Assembly (NCBI GenBank): GCA_035759925.1
Contig: DASTTY010000072.1
Location: 1-31,061 of the forward strand
Source of the DNA: RHKX01 sp035759925
Lineage (GTDB): Bacteria > Actinomycetota > Thermoleophilia > Solirubrobacterales > 70-9
DNA length: 31,061 bases
Reading direction: 5' to 3'
Shown one piece after another: positions 30,050 to 31,061 of this stretch. The first letter of the stretch is position 1; each line of letters begins with the position of its first letter. The notes under the pieces were generated by a model, which was not told the DNA's origin, searched no databases, and was given only the letters and a program-made list of their open reading frames with translations. The position numbers and the translations under genes were made by a program.

Positions 30050-31061
30050 TCAGTCCTCGAAGAGCGCGTAGCCGTACGCCCCGCGCTTCGAGGCCAGCTT
30101 CGCGATCGCGATCATCCGCTCGTCGTCGTTGTGCTCGAGGGCGCGGAGGTTGCCGCGGACCCGGGCCGCGGCGCGGCTGCAGAAGGTGTCGGCGATATAG
30201 CGCTCCTGGCCGGATGGCTCGACGCCGTCGTTCGCGAAGATCGAGCTGACGCGGCTCAGGACCGCGACCTGTGCATAGACGTCGGCGATCGCATCTGCGA
30301 GCCGCTTCTGGGCGAACTGCCGGTACATCACGTCCTTCTTGTGCTCGCGGATCAGCCCCTCGGTCGCGGCGGCAAGCTCCTTGACCTGGTCGCCGACGGC
30401 GTCGGCGTGGCCGGCGAGCTCAGGGTGGGCCATCGAGATCCGGTCCGGGCGGACCTCGCGCTGCACCCGCCCGGCGACGTAGTCGGCGAGCAGGCCGATC
30501 GAGCGGATCGGGTCGTTGAGGCCGATCTCGCCGAGCTCGGAGAGGCGCTCGCCGACCGGCTTCATCGCCGAGAGCGCGATGAACGCCCGCATCACGTCGT
30601 TGGCGCCCTCGAAGATCGGGAAGATCCGGATGTCGCGGAGGATCTTCTCCCAGGGCCGGTCCTTCATGTAGCCCTCGCCTCCGGCGAGCTGCAGCGAGCG
30701 ATTCGCCGCGTACCAGAGGAACTCCGTGCCGGAGACCTTGCAGATCGCCGACTCCAGCGAATAGTCCTCGACCCCCTGGTCGACGAGGCCGCAGGTCAGA
30801 TACGCCATCGACTCGAGCCCGAACAGGTACGAGACCATCCAGCCGACCTTCTCCTGGACGAGCTCGAACTCGGCCAGCGCCTGGCCGAACTGGCGCCGCG
30901 CCCTGGTGTGGTCGATCGTCAGGTCGAGCAGCTTCTTGGCGGCGCCGACCGACCCGGTGCCGAGACCGATCCGGCCGTTGTTGAGGATCGACATCGCGAT
31001 CCGGAAGCCGTCGCCGGGATCGCCGAGGACGTTCTCGGCCGGTACCCGGACGTCGTTGAAG
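30050..31061 (-). CDS. Acyl-CoA dehydrogenase, VLCAD/ACAD9-like, 5' end cut off
   Basis: The visible 336 residues are the C-terminal part. It begins inside the middle domain at FNDVRVPAENVLGDPGDGF, then MSILNNGRIGLGTGSVGAAK and the helical domain with RRQFGQALAEFELVQEKVG, typical of FAD-dependent acyl-CoA dehydrogenases. The catalytic base position reads FPIFEGANDVMR. The extra C-terminal helical part (about 170 residues after FEGANDV) is a sign of the long-chain VLCAD/ACAD9 branch. The start lies beyond the right edge. It converges on the FKBP gene with a 2-nt gap. Confidence 0.9.
   Translation of the reverse strand, partial: FNDVRVPAENVLGDPGDGFRIAMSILNNGRIGLGTGSVGAAKKLLDLTIDHTRARRQFGQALAEFELVQEKVGWMVSYLFGLESMAYLTCGLVDQGVEDYSLESAICKVSGTEFLWYAANRSLQLAGGEGYMKDRPWEKILRDIRIFPIFEGANDVMRAFIALSAMKPVGERLSELGEIGLNDPIRSIGLLADYVAGRVQREVRPDRISMAHPELAGHADAVGDQVKELAAATEGLIREHKKDVMYRQFAQKRLADAIADVYAQVAVLSRVSSIFANDGVEPSGQERYIADTFCSRAAARVRGNLRALEHNDDERMIAIAKLASKRGAYGYALFED

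Noticed and set aside
1..31061. tRNA, rRNA, insertion sequences, phage genes or attachment sites
   Set aside because: I looked for transposase, integrase and tRNA-like patterns and saw none; base composition is even throughout.

Overview
The window is one contiguous piece of a high-GC chromosome (roughly 70% G+C by eye), densely packed with genes on both strands. The organism is most likely an actinobacterium of the Thermoleophilia/Solirubrobacterales type. Reasons: GTG starts are common, TANNNT -10 elements sit 6-8 nt before start codons (leaderless mRNAs), and there are YrbE/MlaE lipid-transport permeases, an actinobacterial IHF-like protein, a solo B3/B4 protein, a DUF5679 protein and a TrpB2. 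I see no rRNA, tRNA, insertion sequence, prophage or CRISPR array. The taxonomy is inferred from gene content, not from a marker gene.

Layout. 1-1806 (minus): the start of a PQQ-type sugar dehydrogenase lipoprotein, cut by the left edge, preceded by an uncharacterised lipoprotein. 1953-4561 (plus): two MlaE/YrbE permeases and an MlaF-like ATPase, with no MCE substrate-binding protein beside them. 4668-8706 (plus): an RND/MMPL exporter, a membrane-anchored thioredoxin-fold protein and a solo B3/B4 protein, nearly touching. 8774-9859 (plus): two unknown proteins. 9944-10282 (minus): an IHF-like protein with a long leader full of palindromes. 10618-11889 (minus): an alpha-oxoamine synthase, divergent from 11950-13268 (plus), a small membrane protein and an AlkA-type glycosylase. 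13265-15999 (minus): a TPP riboswitch followed by a thiamine/HMP-type ABC importer. 16038-16645 (minus): a VapBC toxin-antitoxin pair with an operator palindrome. 16689-19050 (minus): a MoxR ATPase and a VWA partner, divergent from 19073-20310 (plus), a small membrane protein and a coiled-coil protein. 20343-22225 (minus): AmtB and a PII protein lacking Tyr51. 22420-25298 (minus): a PAS/metallo-beta-lactamase pair, a 48-residue DUF5679 protein, a proline-repeat coiled-coil membrane protein and a rhodanese. 25423-30047 (plus): thiolase, DUF4126, AIM24, TrpB2 and a membrane-anchored FKBP. 30050-31061 (minus): the C-terminal part of an acyl-CoA dehydrogenase.

How the genes fit together. The envelope block 1953-8706 looks like lipid or amphiphile traffic plus an extracytoplasmic redox protein. 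The TPP riboswitch ties the importer to thiamine status. AmtB and PII form the usual ammonium-uptake module, but Leu at position 51 rules out the usual tyrosine modification. The thiolase and acyl-CoA dehydrogenase point to fatty-acid metabolism.

The most interesting points are regulatory. They are a bidirectional promoter with overlapping opposed -10 elements between moxR and its neighbour, an 11-bp palindrome over the vapBC promoter, a perfect palindrome plus heptamer tandem repeat upstream of the leaderless RND gene, the structured leader of the IHF-like gene, and a riboswitch-controlled ATPase frame with no ordinary start codon in the expected place. I did not find a clearly new defence or mobile system.
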